Source of the DNA: Mediterranea massiliensis
GTDB lineage: Bacteria; Bacteroidota; Bacteroidia; Bacteroidales; Bacteroidaceae
Assembly (NCBI GenBank): GCA_015060685.1
Contig: SUXZ01000001.1
Location: forward strand, 186,001 to 250,000
Length of the DNA: 64,000 bases
Reading direction: 5' to 3'
Shown: positions 32,654 through 44,365 of the stretch, one piece after another
How the letters are laid out: every line of letters starts with the position of its first letter
Numbering within the stretch: the stretch's first letter is position 1
Translations under genes and position numbers: made by a program
Notes under the pieces: generated by a model
The model's database searches: none
What the model was told of the DNA's origin: nothing
Seen by the model: the letters and a program-made list of their open reading frames with translations, nothing else

Positions 32654-34003
32654 TCAGTTTTGTGTTTTCAGTTCCTTGAAGATGACGCTATAGACTAAAG
32701 GAATAGCGAGGAAGAAGGTGAGGATGTCGGAGATGGCTTGACACATCTCGATGCCGTGCAGGCCAAAGAAGTGTGGGAGGATGAAGATGAGGGGAATGTA
32801 GAAGAGTCCTTGACGAGCTGAGGAGAGTATGGTGGCTCGAACTGACTTGCGGATGGTTTGCAGCATCATGTTGGAGATGGTGGTGAAGGCACTGATGGGA
32901 AAGGCTATGAACTGCCAACGAAGTGCGGAAGCACCGACAGCTATAACGTCGGCGTCGCCTTTGCGGAACAGGGAGACTATCTCCTCGGCAAAGGTGATGC
33001 CGATGATGGCACATAGCGTGAGGTAGATGACGCCGAACTTTACGCAAAACCAGAAGCCTTGCAGCACGCGGCTGTATTGCTTGGCACCGTAGTTGAATCC
33101 GCATACGGGCTGGAAGCCTTGGCCGAAGCCGATGATGATGGATTGGATAAAGAAGCCTACGCGCGAAACGATGGTCATGCCGGCAATGGCTGCATCGCCG
33201 TATATTCCGGCGGATACATTCAACAGGATGGTTGAAAAGCTGGCCAATCCCTGACGGGCCAACGAGGGGGCTCCTCCGTAGATTATCTCCTTGAAGAATG
33301 TCCACGAGGGATTGAAGTCTTTTACATTTACCGGCAATGTTCCTCCCCGATAGGTCATGAACAGCAGCAGGATGAAGCTGCAGAATTGTCCGACGGCTGT
33401 TGCAATGGCGGCACCGGTGATACCCATATCGAAACCGAAAATAAGGATTGGATCGAGGATGACGTTGATAATGGCTCCGCTGACAATGCCTATCATGGAG
33501 TAAACGGCGTTTCCTTGCAAACGGATCTGATTGTTCAGTGTGAGGGAGGCTACAAAGAAGGGTGCGCTGAGCAGCACGATGCTGAGGTAGCGTTCGGCAT
33601 AGGGCTGGATAGTGGGTGTTGCACCCAATGCAGAGGCTATGGGCGTGATGTAGAGCCATCCTAACAGCGCAATGATGCCGCCCAAGATGAGTGCGTAGTA
33701 GAATCCGGTTGCAGCCATCTGCCGGGCTTCCTTGCGTTTCTGTGCGCCCAGTTGCCGGGAGATGTAGTTTCCTGAGCCGTGTCCGAAGAAGAATCCCAAC
33801 GATTGGAGGATGGCCATTACCGAGAACGAAATGCCTACAGCAGCCGTGGATTGGGTGTTTATCTGACTGACGAAGAAGGTATCGGCCAGGTTGTACACGG
33901 CTGTTACCAACATGCTGATGATGGTTGGAATTGCCATGCGGGTTATCAGTCCCGGAATGGAGGCTTTTGTCATTCGTTGGTAGTTATTTTCGGCGCTATG
34001 CAC
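32654..34003 (-). CDS. MATE-family efflux transporter
   Basis: 449 residues, 12 membrane helices in two homologous halves. It likely exports cationic compounds by Na+ or H+ antiport. Segments such as ALYNLADTFFVSQ-like AVYNLADTFFVSQ (helix 1-2) and GFGQGFQPVCGFNYGAK (helix 7-8) are family hallmarks. Its start is 13 bases after the ABC gene stop, so the two are probably co-transcribed. It ends in EL KTQN with no extension. Confidence 0.9.
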   Translation of the reverse strand: MHSAENNYQRMTKASIPGLITRMAIPTIISMLVTAVYNLADTFFVSQINTQSTAAVGISFSVMAILQSLGFFFGHGSGNYISRQLGAQKRKEARQMAATGFYYALILGGIIALLGWLYITPIASALGATPTIQPYAERYLSIVLLSAPFFVASLTLNNQIRLQGNAVYSMIGIVSGAIINVILDPILIFGFDMGITGAAIATAVGQFCSFILLLFMTYRGGTLPVNVKDFNPSWTFFKEIIYGGAPSLARQGLASFSTILLNVSAGIYGDAAIAGMTIVSRVGFFIQSIIIGFGQGFQPVCGFNYGAKQYSRVLQGFWFCVKFGVIYLTLCAIIGITFAEEIVSLFRKGDADVIAVGASALRWQFIAFPISAFTTISNMMLQTIRKSVRATILSSARQGLFYIPLIFILPHFFGLHGIEMCQAISDILTFFLAIPLVYSVIFKELKTQN

Positions 34004-34016
34004 GGCTTGCTTGGTG

Positions 34017-34802
34017 TTAAAGGTGAACAGAAATCAGTCTGGTCTCTTTGTCGAAAGAGATGTTTTTGTGGTGGAAGAAGCGGCTGAGGCATCCATCCTT
34101 GGCCAGTTGCTGCGGCGAACCGATGGTTACTCCGTTTTCGCTATCCATCAGCCAAAGCTTGTCGGCTATCTGAAGTGCCAGCTCTACGTCGTGTGTAGAG
34201 AGGAAGATGGTCTTTTGCATTTCGCGGCTAAGCTTGTGCAGCAGCAGCAGCAAATCTACCTTGCTTGTATAGTCCAGGAAGGCGGTCGGCTCGTCCAGGA
34301 AGATGATGGGCGTTTCCTGTGCCAATGCTTTGGCTATCATTGTTTTTTGTCGTTCGCCATCGCTCAGTGTCTGTATGTTGCGTTGTGCAAGATGCTCCAA
34401 CCCTACCCACTCGATGGATTGCTTCACAACCTCCTTATCTACCTCTTTCAACGTTCCCCAGAAGCCAGTATAGGGACTTCTTCCCAAGCCTACCAGCTCT
34501 TCGATGGTCATGTCTTGGATGTCGCATCGTTCGGTGAGTACGATGCTGATGATTTGAGCCAGTTCTTTGTCGGAATAGGACTCGATTTCCTTGCCCATCA
34601 CTCGGATTTCGCCCGATAATTTGGGCTGGAAAGCGGCTAAAGTGCGCATCAGCGTAGATTTTCCGATGCCGTTTGCTCCGATGAGGCAAGTCAGTTCGCC
34701 GCTTTTTATCTCGGCGCATATATTGCTCGATACCAAATATTTATCTCCTTTGCTTTGGTATCCGGTTGTCAGATTTTTCAGTTCTATGGTTGTTTCGTTC
34801 AC
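34017..34802 (-). CDS. ABC transporter ATP-binding protein (FecE/siderophore-heme type)
   Basis: 261-residue ATPase: Walker A GANGIGKSTLM (residues 38-48), Q-loop, signature LSDGERQK, Walker B PIIFLDEPT, switch His in LSTHDVEL. Closest in pattern to ATPases of iron-siderophore, heme or cobalamin importers (FecE/BtuD). These normally stand beside FecCD permease and binding-protein genes; here none is adjacent and a MATE gene follows. A TACCTTTG box at 34837-34844 on the minus strand is its promoter. Confidence 0.87.
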   Translation of the reverse strand: MNETTIELKNLTTGYQSKGDKYLVSSNICAEIKSGELTCLIGANGIGKSTLMRTLAAFQPKLSGEIRVMGKEIESYSDKELAQIISIVLTERCDIQDMTIEELVGLGRSPYTGFWGTLKEVDKEVVKQSIEWVGLEHLAQRNIQTLSDGERQKTMIAKALAQETPIIFLDEPTAFLDYTSKVDLLLLLHKLSREMQKTIFLSTHDVELALQIADKLWLMDSENGVTIGSPQQLAKDGCLSRFFHHKNISFDKETRLISVHL

Positions 34803-34836
34803 CGCTTGAAATGTTGAAATTCATTAAACGTTTATG

Positions 34837-34844
34837 CAAAGGTA
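34837..34844 (-). promoter_or_regulatory. Promoter of the ABC-MATE operon
   Basis: The minus strand reads TACCTTTG 35 bases before the ABC start codon; an exact TAnnTTTG box. Confidence 0.6.
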
Positions 34845-34866
34845 GTGTTTTTTTGCGGAAAAGAGT

Positions 34867-34874
34867 TATCTTTG
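34867..34874 (+). promoter_or_regulatory. Promoter of the DUF1573 gene
   Basis: TATCTTTG, an exact TAnnTTTG box, 32 bases before the DUF1573 start, back to back with the ABC promoter. Confidence 0.55.
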
Positions 34875-34906
34875 CGGCATGATTCATTTTTAAACATAAA
34901 GTAAAC

Positions 34907-35326
34907 ATGAAGAAGGTACTTATTTATTTATTCCTGTTGGTTGTGGGATTTGCACAAGCAACAGCACAAGAGAAGAAGGCAAATATTGAATTTGATAAGA
35001 CAACTCACGATTTCGGCACTTTCTCGGAAGTGGATCCTATCGTGACCTGTAAGTTTGTATTTACCAACACCGGCGACGCTCCTTTGGTGATTCATCAAGC
35101 GGTGGCTTCGTGTGGTTGTACAGTGCCCGAATATACTAAAGAACCGATTTTGCCGGGCGAGAAAGGTACTATCGAAGTGACTTACAACGGTGCCGGACGC
35201 TATCCGGGTAAATTCAAGAAATCCATTACCGTGCGCAGCAATGCCAAGACCGAATTGTTCCGCTTGTTCATCGTGGGCGACATGGTGGAAAAGAGTGCTG
35301 CCGCAACTACTGAAACAGAAAAATAA
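34907..35326 (+). CDS. DUF1573 domain secreted protein
   Basis: 139 residues: signal peptide MKKVLIYLFLLVVGFAQATAQ, then one Ig-like DUF1573 domain with the family strand pattern FDKTTHDFGTFSE, NTGDAPLVIHQAVASCGCTVPEY and PGEKGTIEVTYNG. Found in large numbers in Bacteroidetes as periplasmic or surface proteins of unknown role. Monocistronic: own promoter at 34867 and a good terminator at 35359. Confidence 0.9.
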   Translation: MKKVLIYLFLLVVGFAQATAQEKKANIEFDKTTHDFGTFSEVDPIVTCKFVFTNTGDAPLVIHQAVASCGCTVPEYTKEPILPGEKGTIEVTYNGAGRYPGKFKKSITVRSNAKTELFRLFIVGDMVEKSAAATTETEK

Positions 35327-35358
35327 ACAGCGATTTTTGCTGATAGAGCTTAAAAGAG

Positions 35359-35389
35359 AAGGAGAATTGATAAGATTCTCCTTTTTTTG
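35359..35389 (+). terminator. Rho-independent terminator after DUF1573
   Basis: AAGGAGAAT pairs with ATTCTCCTT across a 7-base loop and is followed by seven T. Confidence 0.8.
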
Positions 35390-35412
35390 TTCTCTGTTTC
35401 TCAAATTTTAAC

Positions 35413-35420
35413 TATCTTTG
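35413..35420 (+). promoter_or_regulatory. Promoter of the OPT transporter gene
   Basis: TATCTTTG, exact TAnnTTTG box, 38 bases before the start codon; TTTG at 35386-35389 is a loosely spaced -33 candidate. Confidence 0.5.
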
Positions 35421-35457
35421 ACCTTTCAAACGTAAATCATTAAAAAATATACATCGA

Positions 35458-37449
35458 ATGAAATCAGAAGAAAAGAACATCAGTTTGCCCGAAAATGCGT
35501 TTCGCGAACTGAAACCCGGTGAGAATTATACTCCTTTGATGAGCCCCGACAAGCAATATGCCGAAGTGAATCTTTGGTCGGTGTTGTGGGGTATCGGTAT
35601 GGCCGTGCTGTTCTCGGCTGCAGCTGCTTACCTTGGCTTGAAAGTGGGACAAGTATTCGAAGCTGCCATCCCCATCGCTATCATTGCCGTGGGTGTGTCG
35701 GGAGCTGCCAAGCGTAAGAATGCGCTGGGCGAGAATGTGATTATCCAATCCATCGGTGCCAGCTCGGGGGTGATTGTTGCCGGAGCCATCTTTACCCTAC
35801 CCGCCTTGTATATTCTGCAAGAGAGCTATCCTGAAGAGATAACCGTTACGTTTGCTCAGGTATTCATCAGCTCGTTGCTGGGCGGTATCTTAGGTATTCT
35901 TTTCCTGATTCCTTTCCGTAAATACTTCGTTAGCGATATGCATGGAAAATATCCTTTCCCCGAAGCAACCGCCACTACACAAGTGCTTGTATCGGGCGAG
36001 AAGAGCGGCAACCAGGCCAAGCCGTTGCTTATTGCCGGATTGGTAGGTGGTCTTTACGATTTCATCGTAGCTACCTTCGGCTGGTGGAACGAAAACTTCA
36101 CTACCCGTGTCTGTGCATGGGGCGAGGCTGTAGCCGACAAGGCCAAGTTGGTGTTCAAGGTAAACACCGGTGCAGCCGTTCTTGGTTTGGGATATATCGT
36201 CGGCTTGAAGTATGCCTCCATCATCTGTGCCGGTTCGTTGCTGGTGTGGTGGGTGATTATTCCGCTTATCTCATTGATTTGGGGCGATGCAACGCTGAAC
36301 CAATGGAATCCGGAAATCACTACTGCCGTAGGACAGATGAGCCCTGAACAGATATTCAACAACTATGCCAAGAGCATCGGTATCGGCGGTATTGCCATGG
36401 CCGGTATCATCGGCATCGTCAAGTCGTGGGGCATCATCAAGAGTGCCGTAGGACTTGCTGCCAAGGAGATGGGCGGTAAAGCCAAGGCAAATGCCGAAGT
36501 GAAGCGTACTCAACGCGACATCTCCATGAAGATTATCGCCATCGGCTCTATCCTTACGCTGATTATGGTTACGCTGTTCTTCTATTTCGACGTGATGCAA
36601 GGTAACCTGTTGCACACTATCGTTGCTATCCTGTTGGTAGCCGGCATTGCCTTCCTGTTTACTACCGTTGCGGCTAATGCCATTGCGATTGTAGGTACCA
36701 ATCCGGTATCGGGCATGACGCTGATGACATTGATTCTGGCTTCTGTAGTGATGGTTGCCGTTGGCTTGAAAGGCCCCGGCGGCATGGTAGCTGCTTTGGT
36801 TATGGGTGGTGTAGTTTGTACTGCACTTTCTATGGCCGGCGGTTTCATTACCGACTTGAAGATTGGCTATTGGTTGGGAACTACTCCTTCCAACCAAGAG
36901 ACTTGGAAATTCCTCGGTACACTTGTTTCGGCTGCTACCGTAGGCGGCGTGATGATTGTGCTGAACAAGACATACGGCTTTACCAGCGGCGAACTGGCTG
37001 CTCCGCAAGCCAATGCAATGGCTGCCGTTATCAAGCCGTTGATGAGCGGTGTAGGTGCTCCCTGGTTGCTCTACGGCATCGGTGCTGTGCTTGCCATTGT
37101 GCTTACTATGTGTAAGATTCCTGCCTTGGCATTTGCGTTGGGTATGTTCATTCCGCTCGAACTGAATGTGCCGTTGGTTGTTGGCGGTGCCATCAACTGG
37201 TATGTAACTACCCGTTCGAAGGATGCCGAACTGAATGCTGCCCGCGGCGAAAAGGGTACTTTGCTTGCCTCCGGATTCATTGCCGGCGGTGCGCTGATGG
37301 GTGTAGTCAGTGCAACGATGCGCTTCGGTGGCGTCAACCTGGTGAACGATGCCTGGTTGAACAACAGTCTCTCCGAGTTGCTTGCATTGGGTGCTTACGC
37401 CATGCTCATCCTCTACTTTGTAAAGGCCAGTCTGAATACTAAAAAATAA
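35458..37449 (+). CDS. OPT-family oligopeptide transporter
   Basis: 663 residues, about 14-16 membrane helices, inner membrane. Bacterial OPT proteins import oligopeptides or metal chelates with protons. Marks: VFEAAIPIAIIAVGVS in helix 2, GENVIIQSIGASSGVIVAG, and SDMHGKYPFPEATATTQVLV. It is full length for the bacterial group and lies 10 bases before an esterase gene, so it probably heads an operon with the esterase and the beta-galactosidase. Confidence 0.92.
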   Translation: MKSEEKNISLPENAFRELKPGENYTPLMSPDKQYAEVNLWSVLWGIGMAVLFSAAAAYLGLKVGQVFEAAIPIAIIAVGVSGAAKRKNALGENVIIQSIGASSGVIVAGAIFTLPALYILQESYPEEITVTFAQVFISSLLGGILGILFLIPFRKYFVSDMHGKYPFPEATATTQVLVSGEKSGNQAKPLLIAGLVGGLYDFIVATFGWWNENFTTRVCAWGEAVADKAKLVFKVNTGAAVLGLGYIVGLKYASIICAGSLLVWWVIIPLISLIWGDATLNQWNPEITTAVGQMSPEQIFNNYAKSIGIGGIAMAGIIGIVKSWGIIKSAVGLAAKEMGGKAKANAEVKRTQRDISMKIIAIGSILTLIMVTLFFYFDVMQGNLLHTIVAILLVAGIAFLFTTVAANAIAIVGTNPVSGMTLMTLILASVVMVAVGLKGPGGMVAALVMGGVVCTALSMAGGFITDLKIGYWLGTTPSNQETWKFLGTLVSAATVGGVMIVLNKTYGFTSGELAAPQANAMAAVIKPLMSGVGAPWLLYGIGAVLAIVLTMCKIPALAFALGMFIPLELNVPLVVGGAINWYVTTRSKDAELNAARGEKGTLLASGFIAGGALMGVVSATMRFGGVNLVNDAWLNNSLSELLALGAYAMLILYFVKASLNTKK

Positions 37450-37459
37450 TTTTCCCTTA

Positions 37460-38314
37460 ATGAAAAAACTATTTTTCATACTTGCCATGTTATTCTCCGC
37501 TCAACTATCGGCTCAGCAACCTATCGAGATGTTGTTATGGCCTGACGGTGCTCCCAACAGCAACGGACTTGCTGCGCCCGAGGAGCAACTGGAAGGCGGA
37601 CGAGTGGCCGGTGTAGTGAATCCCACCATCACGGTCTATCGAGCCAGCAAGCCGAACGGCATGGCGATTGTAGCTTGTCCGGGAGGCGGCTATGTGCGCT
37701 TGGCTATGAATCACGAAGGACACGACATGGCCGATTGGTTCAACGCACAAGGTATTACCTACGTTGTGCTGAAGTATCGTATGCCGAACGGACATCACGA
37801 AGTGCCCCGTAGCGATGCCGAACAAGCTATTCGCCTGGTGCGTCAGCATGCTTCCGAGTGGGGAGTGAATCCTCAGCAGATAGGCATTATGGGAGCATCT
37901 GCCGGCGGACACCTGGCTGCATCGGTAGCTACACTGCATAGCGACGCATCGGTTCGTCCCGATTTCCAAGTACTCTTCTACCCGGTTGTTTCGATGCAGA
38001 AAGGCATTACGCACAACGGCTCGAGAACGGCACTGATTACGGAGGATGCTTCGGAGGAACTGGCACAGCTCTATAGCCTGGAGCAACAGGTAAACGCACA
38101 GACGCCGCCGGCATTCATTATGCTGTCGGCCGACGATAAGTCGGTTATCCCGCAAAACAGCATCGACTACTTCCTGGCGTTGCGTAAGCACGGCGTATCG
38201 GCTACGATGCATATCTATCCCGAAGGAGGTCATGGCTGGGGATTCCGCGATTCGTTTGTTTACAAATCGCAGTGGACAAGCGAACTGACTAAATGGTTAC
38301 AACAACTACATTAA
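37460..38314 (+). CDS. Secreted alpha/beta hydrolase (acetyl-esterase/xylanase-like)
   Basis: 284 residues: signal peptide (cleaved after LSAQ, about residue 19), then an alpha/beta hydrolase. Oxyanion segment CPGGGYVRLAMNHEG, nucleophile elbow MGASAGGHLAAS, Asp in LSADDKSVIP, His in GGHGWGF. The family removes acetyl groups from plant polysaccharides. Gene order before a GH2 beta-galactosidase fits glycan breakdown in the periplasm. Confidence 0.88.
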   Translation: MKKLFFILAMLFSAQLSAQQPIEMLLWPDGAPNSNGLAAPEEQLEGGRVAGVVNPTITVYRASKPNGMAIVACPGGGYVRLAMNHEGHDMADWFNAQGITYVVLKYRMPNGHHEVPRSDAEQAIRLVRQHASEWGVNPQQIGIMGASAGGHLAASVATLHSDASVRPDFQVLFYPVVSMQKGITHNGSRTALITEDASEELAQLYSLEQQVNAQTPPAFIMLSADDKSVIPQNSIDYFLALRKHGVSATMHIYPEGGHGWGFRDSFVYKSQWTSELTKWLQQLH

Positions 38315-38336
38315 TATAAACAACAAACAATTATAA

Positions 38337-41558
<3,222 letters not shown>

Positions 41559-41588
41559 AAAAAAACGGTAAAAGTAACATAAGTTTAA

Positions 41589-41621
41589 AAAGGATGTAGT
41601 ATTTTTGCTGCATCCTTTTTT
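41589..41621 (+). terminator. Terminator after the beta-galactosidase gene
   Basis: AGGATGTAG pairs with CTGCATCCT (one G-T) around TATTTTTG and is followed by a T run. Confidence 0.75.
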
Positions 41622-41649
41622 GATAAATAAACTTATTAAACAGAAAGAA

Positions 41650-42426
41650 ATGAAACGATTATTATTCTCATTGAGCGCTCTGTTGCTCACTGCAGTAACC
41701 TATTCACAGACAATCGACACAAAGATGGTGAGCCATGCGCTCAGCTTCATCGATGTGCCTTATGTAGCCAATACGCTGGAGTTCGACGGTCCCGAAGAGC
41801 TTGTCATCAACTGCGACGAGGTAGATTGCACTACCTTTGTAGAGTATGTCATGGCCATGGCGCTGTCCACTCATCAAGCCAACGGCGACATCTCCGAAAC
41901 CGAGTTTGCCGACAACCTGATGAAAATCCGCTACCGCAACGGAAAGATTGACGGCTACACATCGCGCTTGCACTACGTATCCGATTGGATTAACAACGGC
42001 ATTCGCCAAGGCTTGCTGCAAGATGTTACAGCCGAGAACTCTCCCTACTCCACTACGTTGAAAGTCAACTACATGACTACCCATCCAAGCAGCTACAAGC
42101 AACTGGCCAACTCTGCCGAGAATGTAGCTACCATGAAGAAAATCGAAAGCAGCCTCACCGGTAGCGAGTATTTCTACTTGCCTAAGGAGCAGCTTGGTCA
42201 TCAAGGAAAGCTTTGGATAAAGAACGGCGACATCATCTGCTTCACCAGCAACGTAGATGGCCTGGATGTTTCTCACATGGGCATTGCTTTCTATGCCGAC
42301 AGCAAGCTGACGTTGATTCATGCTTCGTCTGTCGAGAAGAAGGTGGTTGTATCGAAGATTTCGTTGGCTCAGTTGTTGGAAAACAATTCGGCTGTAACTG
42401 GTATCCGTGTACTTCGTGTGAAGTAA
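41650..42426 (+). CDS. DUF1460 secreted amidase-like protein
   Basis: 258 residues from the ATG at 41650: signal peptide to about residue 20 (LLTAVTYSQ), then the DUF1460 domain. The Cys-containing segment DEVDCTTFVEYVMA and the later DVSHMGIAFYA His segment are the likely catalytic pair of an NlpC/P60-like peptidase fold; some members are N-acetylmuramoyl-L-alanine amidases. Likely periplasmic peptidoglycan turnover. The longer in-frame start at 41605 lies within the preceding terminator and is unlikely. Confidence 0.85.
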   Translation: MKRLLFSLSALLLTAVTYSQTIDTKMVSHALSFIDVPYVANTLEFDGPEELVINCDEVDCTTFVEYVMAMALSTHQANGDISETEFADNLMKIRYRNGKIDGYTSRLHYVSDWINNGIRQGLLQDVTAENSPYSTTLKVNYMTTHPSSYKQLANSAENVATMKKIESSLTGSEYFYLPKEQLGHQGKLWIKNGDIICFTSNVDGLDVSHMGIAFYADSKLTLIHASSVEKKVVVSKISLAQLLENNSAVTGIRVLRVK

Positions 42427-42458
42427 TTATACTACACCCCTGTAATTTAATTGTTGAC

Positions 42459-42491
42459 AAGCGGCTGTGCATTTGCATAGCCGCTTTTTTA
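42459..42491. terminator. Bidirectional terminator between DUF1460 and the DMT gene
   Basis: AAGCGGCTGTGCA pairs with TGCATAGCCGCTT, with T runs on the plus side; it separates two convergent genes. Confidence 0.8.
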
Positions 42492-42521
42492 ATTGTCAAA
42501 TGTCAGGATTGTCAGATTTGC

Positions 42522-43460
42522 CTATAGGAAGAACAGCGAGACGCCGATAACACTGATGCAGGCACCGATAACCTCTTTGGTAGTGACCGGCTGCTTGAAC
42601 AGCCAGCGCGAAGGCCAGATAATCAGAATCGGCGTAAGTGCCATCAGCGTAGAGGCAATGCCGGCCTCGGTATATTGAACCGCCATCAGCGAGAGCGAAA
42701 CACCCAGGAACGGACCTAACGTAGTGGTTCCGATAGCCGCCCGCATCGCTTTTGCATCGCGAAGCGCCGGAAGCATGGAGCGCAGCTTGCCTTGATACAT
42801 CAGCACCAGCCAGAAGCCTACGGCACCGACAATGGCGCGAATCATGGTAGAAGCAAACGGCAACATCTGGCTGACCGACTCGGCATCGGCAGGAATAGCC
42901 GCTTCGTAGTGTACCATTCCCACCTTGCTAAGCACCAGCCCGATGCCTTGTCCGGCACCGGCTCCCATACCAAACAGAATGCCGCGTAAAGGCAGTTTCA
43001 GTCCCACCTTCAGATGACTGCCCTCCTTCTTCTTTCCCAGCACGGAGAGCGCAATTCCCGACAGCGTGACAAGCATTCCCAACAATGCTTGCATCGTCAG
43101 TTGCTCGCCCAGCAACAGCCATCCGGTGATGGCGGCGGTTGGCGGTGCCAGCGTCATGAACAGTTGTCCGAAGCGCGAGCCGATAAGCAGGTAGGAGTTG
43201 AACAGGCAATAGTCGCCCAGCACATAGCCTACGAAGCCCGATAGCGATAGCCAGAGCCATGTCTCGGCGTTGGTATGCAGCGGATAGGGCGCGCCAGTGA
43301 AGCACCAGAGCGTGATGGAGAGCATCAGCAGCGATAGTACCATTCGCACTAAGTTGAGTTGTTGCGAGCCGATTCTTTTGCTGGCTACCTCGGCAAACAG
43401 TGCCGTTGCTGTCCACGAAACGGCTACGATTAAGGATATGGTTTCGCCTATGTATTGCAT
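42522..43460 (-). CDS. DMT-superfamily (EamA) transporter
   Basis: 312 residues, ten helices in two EamA repeats (residues 5-140 and 165-305), inner membrane. SWTATALFAEVASKRIG opens the first repeat and LMALTPILIIWPSRWLF closes the second. Substrate unknown; relatives export amino acids or metabolites. Located between a terminator and the tRNA-Pro gene, transcribed alone. Confidence 0.88.
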   Translation of the reverse strand: MQYIGETISLIVAVSWTATALFAEVASKRIGSQQLNLVRMVLSLLMLSITLWCFTGAPYPLHTNAETWLWLSLSGFVGYVLGDYCLFNSYLLIGSRFGQLFMTLAPPTAAITGWLLLGEQLTMQALLGMLVTLSGIALSVLGKKKEGSHLKVGLKLPLRGILFGMGAGAGQGIGLVLSKVGMVHYEAAIPADAESVSQMLPFASTMIRAIVGAVGFWLVLMYQGKLRSMLPALRDAKAMRAAIGTTTLGPFLGVSLSLMAVQYTEAGIASTLMALTPILIIWPSRWLFKQPVTTKEVIGACISVIGVSLFFL

Positions 43461-43490
43461 TTTCTTGGTCTTGTTATGGTATGTAATATA

Positions 43491-43526
43491 CGAAAAAAGG
43501 AGTTACGTTTTTCTTCGTAACTCCTT
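43491..43526 (-). terminator. Terminator of the tRNA-Pro gene
   Basis: AAGGAGTTACG (43497-43507) and CGTAACTCCTT (43516-43526) are perfect inverse complements; read on the minus strand the stem is followed by six T. Confidence 0.85.
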
Positions 43527-43538
43527 GGTTTTCAATCG

Positions 43539-43613
43539 TCGGGGTAGCGGGATTCGAACCCACGACCCCCTGCTCCCAAAGCAGGTGCGCTAACCGGACT
43601 GCGCTACACCCCG
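43539..43613 (-). tRNA. tRNA-Pro (TGG)
   Basis: The minus strand gives CGGGGTGTAGCGCAGTCCGG..., an anticodon stem-loop CCTGC TTTGGGA GCAGG with anticodon TGG, T-arm GTGGGTTCGAATCCCGC and acceptor end CTACCCCG plus A. CCA is not encoded. All four stems close. Confidence 0.95.
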
Positions 43614-43639
43614 AGTGCGTTTCTTTCTGAAAAGCGGTG

Positions 43640-43647
43640 CAAAGATA
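43640..43647 (-). promoter_or_regulatory. Promoter of the tRNA-Pro gene
   Basis: The minus strand reads TATCTTTG with TTTG at 43667-43670, 19 bases apart: a perfect Bacteroides promoter. Confidence 0.75.
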
Positions 43648-43808
43648 GTGGTTTTTCTTTTACCTCCAAAACTTTTTGATGAAGTTTTTTAGAAAAAGTT
43701 GAAATTTGGTGTTTTTTGGAGGGTATCGTCTGAAAGACGGCTATTCGCACTGCGTGCATCTCGTCTTGTCAGACGTATTGGACAGACACATCGGTCTGCC
43801 CTGAATAA

Positions 43809-43997
43809 CTTTCCTTTTTGCCTTGATGCAAAAAGAAAGTTACAAAGAAAAAAATCAAGGGCTGGAGTCTTCGGTGCTATTCGGGCAAAGCCATTAGCGG
43901 ACGGAGCTAAAACTCGCACTACGTGCTCAGACAGAACCTCCTTTCCCGCTTCTGGCAAAGCCCTCACCGACGCACCTACGCCAAGGCCCTTTAGCCA
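43809..43997 (+). repeat. Dispersed 185-190 bp element, copy 2
   Basis: Matches copy 1 (31774-31958) almost throughout: CTTTCCTTTTTGCCTTGATG, AAGGGCTGGAGTC, CAAAGCCATTAGCGGACGG, CTCCTTTCCCGCTTCTGG, CGCACCTACGCCAAGGCCCTT. It lies in the 740-base gene-free stretch upstream of the tRNA-Pro gene (43614-44355), which otherwise holds one more inverted repeat and a short tandem repeat. Confidence 0.8.
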
Positions 43998-44075
43998 TCC
44001 GGATGGGTAAACACAAAGGCTCTCACGCCGCAGGATTATTCGGCCTCACTGTAGGGGTGTTAAGCGGAACGGCTG

Positions 44076-44137
44076 CTTTTAGCGTTAAAAAGCGCAGGCT
44101 GTTTGAGCGTAGCGAGTTTTTGCGCTTTAGCTAAAAG
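44076..44137. repeat. Imperfect inverted repeat in gene-free stretch
   Basis: CTTTTAGC with AAAGCGCA on the left and TGCGCTTT with GCTAAAAG on the right form a two-part stem around GGCTGTTTGAGCGTAGCGAG. The centre resembles the inverse of a segment in copy 1 of the 185-190 bp element (CTCGCTGCGCTCAGAC). Confidence 0.6.
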
Positions 44138-44299
44138 TAGTTGTGGAGTAACCTCGGAAGTGCAGCCTTGATTCTTTTTGTTATCTTTTTAACTCCCTTT
44201 GGTCGTTCAAAACATAGTTAATTGCGACATTAAGGTATAGTCGTATCAAGACGAAAAAGTAAAGACAATCGGCCGCAGCACGCTACGTCCCTACACCAT

Positions 44300-44365
44300 C
44301 CTACTTGACTACTTGACTACTGACTACTTGACTACTAATATAAACTACTTGACTACTAATATAAA
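44300..44365. repeat. Short tandem repeat at the 3' end of trmN6
   Basis: ACTACTTGACTACTAATATAA occurs twice in tandem, preceded by partial units. The repeat covers the last codons of trmN6, so the gene end itself seems to have been duplicated outward. Confidence 0.6.

Noticed and set aside
36271..37488. 405-codon open frame antisense to the OPT transporter
   Set aside because: Its composition (many His, Gln, Asn) is the mirror of a membrane protein's codons; the plus-strand gene is clear.
43539..43997. tRNA-Pro as an integration site of a mobile element
   Set aside because: No integrase gene and no duplicated tRNA 3' end were seen within the window; the neighbouring DNA is only repeats and housekeeping genes.
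43699..44010. Open frames of about 100 codons in the gene-free stretch near tRNA-Pro
   Set aside because: They coincide with the 185-190 bp repeat, differ between its two copies, and show no protein-like pattern.
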